Assembly (NCBI RefSeq): GCF_014701095.1
Contig: NZ_AP023439.1
Coordinates: 1,786,001-1,850,000 of the forward strand
DNA from: Streptomyces tuirus
GTDB taxonomy: Bacteria; Actinomycetota; Actinomycetes; Streptomycetales; Streptomycetaceae
Direction: 5' to 3'
Length of the DNA: 64,000 bases
Shown: piece after piece, positions 60,476 through 64,000 of the stretch
Layout of the letters: each line of letters opens with the position of its first letter
Position numbering within the stretch: position 1 is the stretch's first letter
The notes under the pieces: model-generated
What the model was told of the DNA's origin: nothing
Seen by the model: the letters and a program-made list of their open reading frames with translations, nothing else
Database searches by the model: none
Made by a program: the position numbers and the translations under genes

Positions 60476-60485
60476 TCAGCCCGCG
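60402..60485. repeat. 12-bp tandem repeat, seven units
   Basis: Units of CCACAGCCCGCG type (variants CCTCAGCCCATG, CCACAGCCTGCG), seven in a row, running into the last codons of the gene at 60476. On the coding strand the repeat contains TGA or TGT, so the gene's stop codon is part of it. Confidence 0.9.
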
Positions 60486-61039
60486 TCCGGCATGTCCCTC
60501 CCCGTGCCGTGACCCTCGGGCCGGTCCTGGTCCGGGCGGGGCTGCGGGAGGACCGGCTGGAGGACCAGCATCCGCTCGACGAGGCGCAGGAACATCGCCA
60601 CGTCCCGTATCAGGTCGTCCGCGTCCCGGCCGGTGGCCGCGTCCTGGATGCCGGCCTCGGCCCGGGCGCGGCGGCGGGCGCCGGAGGCGAACAGCGCGCT
60701 CCACTCGGTCAGTTCGGGCGCGATCTCCGGGAGCACTTCCCAGGCGCTGCGGATCTTGGCCCGGGCCCGGGGCGAGGTCTCCGGACGCCCCCGGGCGGCG
60801 AGCACCGCGGCGGCGGTGCGCAGGGCGGCGAGGTGGGCCGTGGCATAGCGCTCGTTGGGGGTTTCCAGGGCGGTGGCCTCCTCGAGGCCGGCGCGGGCCT
60901 GGGCGAGCAGGTCGAGGGCGGCGGGAGGGGCCGAGGCCCGGCGCAGTACGGGGTGCACGTCGCTCGCCGGGCCGGTCAGTGAGGGGGCAGGGCCGGTGGC
61001 GCGGCGCCGGCGGGCGGCTGCTGCGTGGGAGCTGGCCAT
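60476..61039 (-). CDS. SAV_6107-family HEPN domain protein
   Basis: 187 aa, helical. Resembles the actinobacterial SAV_6107 HEPN family (SDVHPVLRRASAPPAALDLLAQARAGLEEA, ERYATAHLAALRTAAAVLA). HEPN proteins are often RNases or their partners; the exact role is not known and the usual RxxxxH motif is not obvious here. ATG with AGGAGG upstream (about 60 bases after the divergent region). The stop codon lies in a tandem repeat. Confidence 0.8.
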   Translation of the reverse strand: MASSHAAAARRRRATGPAPSLTGPASDVHPVLRRASAPPAALDLLAQARAGLEEATALETPNERYATAHLAALRTAAAVLAARGRPETSPRARAKIRSAWEVLPEIAPELTEWSALFASGARRRARAEAGIQDAATGRDADDLIRDVAMFLRLVERMLVLQPVLPQPRPDQDRPEGHGTGRDMPDAG

Positions 61040-61141
61040 GACGAACCTCCTGTCGTCTGGGTGACGGCACGTCCCGTCACGGAGTGCCGTATGTGACCCA
61101 TCGTGAGGTATGGCACTGACAATCCGTTCTGACCTGCCGTT

Positions 61142-61170
61142 TTGCTTCGCTCGTAGGTTCGGAGTAGTTT
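61142..61170 (+). promoter_or_regulatory. Promoter of the degenerate-ATPase/YhgE locus
   Basis: -35 TTGCTT and -10 TAGTTT with a 17-bp spacer; predicted start about 61177, in the palindrome at 61175-61188. Confidence 0.5.
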
Positions 61171-61174
61171 TTGC

Positions 61175-61188
61175 ACTGACCAGTCAGT
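61175..61188. promoter_or_regulatory. TetR-type operator candidate
   Basis: Perfect palindrome ACTGAC-CA-GTCAGT, six-base arms, covering the predicted transcription start. TetR-family repressors often use such sites; a regulator would likely be just beyond the right edge of the window or elsewhere. Confidence 0.5.
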
Positions 61189-61207
61189 TCAAATTCAGGG
61201 GTGGCTT

Positions 61208-62077
61208 GTGGGGGAACAGGCGGGAGGGGTGCGGATCGTCGCCGACGGCCTCGGGATCAGGGGGCCACGGGGGTGGGCGGTCCGCGGGATCTCCGTCGAC
61301 GCCGAGCCGGGTGCGCTCGTCGCGGTCGAGGGCCCGTCCGGGTCCGGCCGCACGTGCCTGCTGCTCGCGCTGACGGGGCGGATGAAGGTCTCGGAGGGCA
61401 CGGCCGTCGTGGGTGACGCGCGGCTGCCGAAGCAGATGGCGGCGGTGCGCGGCTTCAGCGCGCTGGCGCACGTCCCGGGGGTCACCGACCTCGACCCGGC
61501 GCTGACCGTCGCCGAGCACCTGCGGGAACGGGCGCTGCTCCAGCGGCGGTTCGGCGCGTCGCTGCGCGGGCTGCTGCGGCCCCGCGGCGAGCGGGCGGCC
61601 GAGGCCAAGCGGCGCGTCGAGGCCGCGCTCGAAGCCGCCGGGCTCGACCTCGATGCACTGCCCAAGGGGCCGCGCACGGCCGTCCGGGACCTGGAGCGCC
61701 TGGAGGCGCTGCGGCTGTCGGTGGCGCTCGCCCTCGTCGGCGGACCGCGGCTGCTCGGCATCGACGACACCGACCTCAAGCTCTCGGACGGTGAGCGGGA
61801 GGACGTTTGGGCGCTCCTCAGGTCCCTGGCCGACGCCGGGACGACGGTCGTGGCGGTGTGCAGCGAGGCCCCCGAGGGCGCCGTCAAGGTCTCCACCACG
61901 GAGAGCCACGAGGAGCCGCCCGCCGAGTCCGGGGCCGCCCGGGCCGAAGAGGCCGACCAGGCCGAGGAAGCCGGCCAGACCGAGGAAGCCGGCCAGACCG
62001 ACAAGGCCGACCAGGTCGGCCAGGCCGAACGGGGAGAGGAGAAGGCCGATGCGCTCACCGAAACTGGCCGCGCTTGA
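61208..62077 (+). CDS. Degenerate ABC-type ATPase
   Basis: 289 aa. The ABC fold is recognisable: VAVEGPSGSGRTCLLLALTG resembles Walker A, but the invariant Lys is Arg (GSGRT); Walker B is LLGIDDTD without the usual catalytic Glu (Asp instead); no LSGG signature is present where AVRDLERLEAL stands. The last ~60 residues are an Ala/Glu-rich tail with repeated QAEEAGQTEEAGQTD. So ATPase activity is doubtful. GTG start. Its end overlaps the next gene by 29 bp. Confidence 0.75.
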   Translation: MGEQAGGVRIVADGLGIRGPRGWAVRGISVDAEPGALVAVEGPSGSGRTCLLLALTGRMKVSEGTAVVGDARLPKQMAAVRGFSALAHVPGVTDLDPALTVAEHLRERALLQRRFGASLRGLLRPRGERAAEAKRRVEAALEAAGLDLDALPKGPRTAVRDLERLEALRLSVALALVGGPRLLGIDDTDLKLSDGEREDVWALLRSLADAGTTVVAVCSEAPEGAVKVSTTESHEEPPAESGAARAEEADQAEEAGQTEEAGQTDKADQVGQAERGEEKADALTETGRA

Positions 62078-64000
62078 GCTGCGCCGCTTCGGGCGGGGGA
62101 AGCTGCCGCGCGCCGCGCTGGTCGCGCTGCTGGTGCTGCCGCTGCTGTACGGCGCGCTGTACCTGTGGTCGTTCTGGGACCCGTACGGCCGCCTGGACAA
62201 GATCCCGGTGGCGCTGGTGAACGCCGACAAGGGGGCGACCGCCGACGGGAAGAAGATCACGGCGGGCGACGACATCACCGAGGGCCTGCGCGACAGCAAG
62301 ACCTTCGACTGGCGGGAGGTGAGTGCCGCCGAGGCCCGCAGAGGCGTCGAGGACGGCAGCTACTACCTGTCGCTCACCCTGCCCGCCGACTTCAGCGAAC
62401 GGATCGCCTCCAGTTCGGGCAGCACCCCGGAGACCGGCGCCCTCCAGGTGCGCACGAACGACGCGAACAACTACATCGTCGGGCAGATCTCCCGGACGGT
62501 CTTCGGCGAGGTGCGGCAGGCGGCGTCCACGAAGACGTCCCGGTCCTTCCTGGACAAGATCTTCGTGTCGTTCTCCGACATCCACGGCAAGACCGTGAAG
62601 GCGGCGAACGGCGCCGACCGGCTCAACGGCGGGATCGGCAAGGCCGAGAAGGGCTCCAAGGACCTCGCCGACGGCCTCAAGGACGCCAAGGACGGCAGCG
62701 GCAAGCTCTCCACGGGCCTGAAGAAGCTCCACACCGGCGCCGGCGATCTGGAGGACGGCTCCAAGCAGGTCGCCGAGGGCACGCAGAAGCTCGCCGACCG
62801 GGTCAACGGCACCGCCGACAAGGTCGGCCCCTTCCTGAAGGGCAACGAGAAGGCCATCGGTGACACCGCCCAGCTGGTCGCCGACTCCTCCGGGGTGATC
62901 CGCAAGCACCTGGACACCCTGGTGAAGACGGCCCCGACCGCCGCCAAGGGCGCCCGCGCGGCGTCCGGCACGCTGACCGACGTCTACGCCCGGCGCTGCG
63001 ACGACCCGGTCCTGCCCGACGCGGCCTGCTCCGACCTGAAGAAGGCCAAGGACGCCGCCGCCGATGTGACCACCATCGCGGACGACCTCACCACGCTGAT
63101 CGCGGACCAGGACGGCGACCTGGACAAGCTCGACAAGAACCTCGCCACCCTCCAGAAGCAGTCGCAGGCCCTCGCGAACCGCGCACCGCACCTCTCGGAG
63201 GACCTCGCCGACGCCGTCAAGAAGATCAACAAGCTGAACGACGGGGCGGCCGAGGTCGCCGCGGGCGCGAAGAAGCTGCACAAGGGGATCGGCACGGCCA
63301 AGACCGGCGCCGTGGACCTCGACAAGGGCGTCGGCAAGCTGAAGACGGGCGCGGACGACCTCAACGGCGGCATCTACAAGCTCGTCGACGGCTCCGGGAA
63401 GCTCGCCGGCGGCCTGCACGACGGGGCGGAGAAGATCCCCGACTACGACGAGCAGGACCGCGACCGGCGCACCGAGGTCATGGCCGATCCCGTGCGGCTC
63501 GCCTCGCACGACATGCACAAGGCGCCCAACTACGGCACCGGCTTCGCCCCGTACTTCATCCCGCTGTCCCTGTGGGTGGGCGCGATGGTGGCCTACATGC
63601 TGATCGTGCCGATGAACCGGCGCGCGCTCGCCGCGGGCGCCTCGGCGTGGCGGATCGCGCTGGCGGGCTGGCTGCCGGTGGTGGCGATCGGGGTGCTGCA
63701 GACCGTGGCGCTGATGTCGGTGCTGCACTGGGCGGTCGGCCTTCAGATGGCGCGAGCGGCCGGGACGGTGGGATTCCTGTTCCTGGTGACGGCCTGCTTC
63801 GCGGCGATCGTGCAGTGGCTGAACGCGCGCTTCGGGGCCGCGGGCCGGATCCTCGTCCTCGCGCTGCTGATGCTCCAGCTGACCTCGGCGGGTGGCACGT
63901 ACCCCGTTCAGACGAGCCCCGGGTTCTTCAACGCGCTCCACCCGTTCCTGCCGATGAGCTACGTCGTCGAGGCCCTCAGGCGGCTGATCACCGGCGGTGG
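62049..64000 (+). CDS. YhgE/Pip family membrane protein (partial)
   Basis: 650 residues visible, running off the window. N-terminal transmembrane helix (~24-42, AALVALLVLPLLYGALYLW), a long extracytoplasmic region of coiled coils rich in DLADGLKDAKDGSGKL-type repeats (~200-490), and at least four C-terminal helices (from YFIPLSLWVGAMVAYMLI). This is the YhgE/Pip layout, related to ABC-2 and phage-infection proteins. ATG with GAGGAGAAGG upstream, inside the previous gene, so translation is coupled. Confidence 0.9.
   Translation, partial: MRSPKLAALELRRFGRGKLPRAALVALLVLPLLYGALYLWSFWDPYGRLDKIPVALVNADKGATADGKKITAGDDITEGLRDSKTFDWREVSAAEARRGVEDGSYYLSLTLPADFSERIASSSGSTPETGALQVRTNDANNYIVGQISRTVFGEVRQAASTKTSRSFLDKIFVSFSDIHGKTVKAANGADRLNGGIGKAEKGSKDLADGLKDAKDGSGKLSTGLKKLHTGAGDLEDGSKQVAEGTQKLADRVNGTADKVGPFLKGNEKAIGDTAQLVADSSGVIRKHLDTLVKTAPTAAKGARAASGTLTDVYARRCDDPVLPDAACSDLKKAKDAAADVTTIADDLTTLIADQDGDLDKLDKNLATLQKQSQALANRAPHLSEDLADAVKKINKLNDGAAEVAAGAKKLHKGIGTAKTGAVDLDKGVGKLKTGADDLNGGIYKLVDGSGKLAGGLHDGAEKIPDYDEQDRDRRTEVMADPVRLASHDMHKAPNYGTGFAPYFIPLSLWVGAMVAYMLIVPMNRRALAAGASAWRIALAGWLPVVAIGVLQTVALMSVLHWAVGLQMARAAGTVGFLFLVTACFAAIVQWLNARFGAAGRILVLALLMLQLTSAGGTYPVQTSPGFFNALHPFLPMSYVVEALRRLITGG

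Noticed and set aside
60402..60485. CRISPR array
   Set aside because: The 12-bp units are contiguous with no spacers.

Overview
The window is a stretch of Streptomyces chromosome, called from three things: very high G+C, the frequent use of GTG starts, and the gene order. That order (hisDCBH-priA-hisF, dnaE, phoD, rluD-lspA, ileS, divIVA-sepF-ftsZ-ftsQ-murG-ftsW-murD-mraY-murF-murE-ftsI-ftsL-rsmH) is, from memory, that of the conserved core of S. coelicolor. I could not assign a species. Almost all of it is core genome. The only mobile-looking sequence is one 190-bp inverted-repeat element.

Region by region. 1-5203: histidine operon on the minus strand (hisD, hisC, hisB, an unnamed 54-aa membrane protein, hisH, priA, a RidA-family gene, hisF cut by the window edge), built almost wholly from overlapping stop/start codons. 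5383-13766: assorted genes, namely a beta-helix-like membrane protein, a tetratricopeptide-like protein, a LON-domain protein, a YbaK deacylase, a two-gene ABC exporter, an NYN-domain protein and a 55-aa charged protein. 13865-24239: dnaE, then a DUF2252 protein, a small membrane protein, an anchored thioredoxin-fold protein, the Tat-exported phosphatase phoD, a dienelactone-hydrolase-type enzyme and an MscS channel. 24304-30712: SDR oxidoreductase, Na+/H+ antiporter, a MITE-like element, a GNAT, rluD-type pseudouridine synthase, lspA, and a long protein joining a histone-H1-like tail to a TraR/DksA zinc finger.

31008-34470 holds ileS behind a translational T-box riboswitch. 34677-52465 is the cell-division and cell-wall (dcw) cluster on the minus strand: rsmH, ftsL, ftsI, murE, murF, mraY, murD, ftsW, murG, ftsQ, ftsZ, pgeF, yggS, sepF, yggT/sepG and divIVA. 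It makes lipid II, assembles the divisome and ends with the polar-growth protein DivIVA. A good promoter lies about 215 nt before rsmH, and ftsZ has its own promoter region.

52858-64000: beta-carbonic anhydrase, a MoxR-DUF58-transglutaminase operon, a DUF3040 protein, a methyltransferase, a SAV_6107-type protein, and a two-gene locus (degenerate ABC ATPase plus a YhgE/Pip membrane protein cut by the window edge) behind a palindrome that looks like a TetR-family operator.

Most promising for follow-up: the H1-DksA fusion, the degenerate ATPase/YhgE pair, the small membrane protein inside the his operon, the MITE that supplies a neighbouring gene's stop codon, and several apparently leaderless genes.
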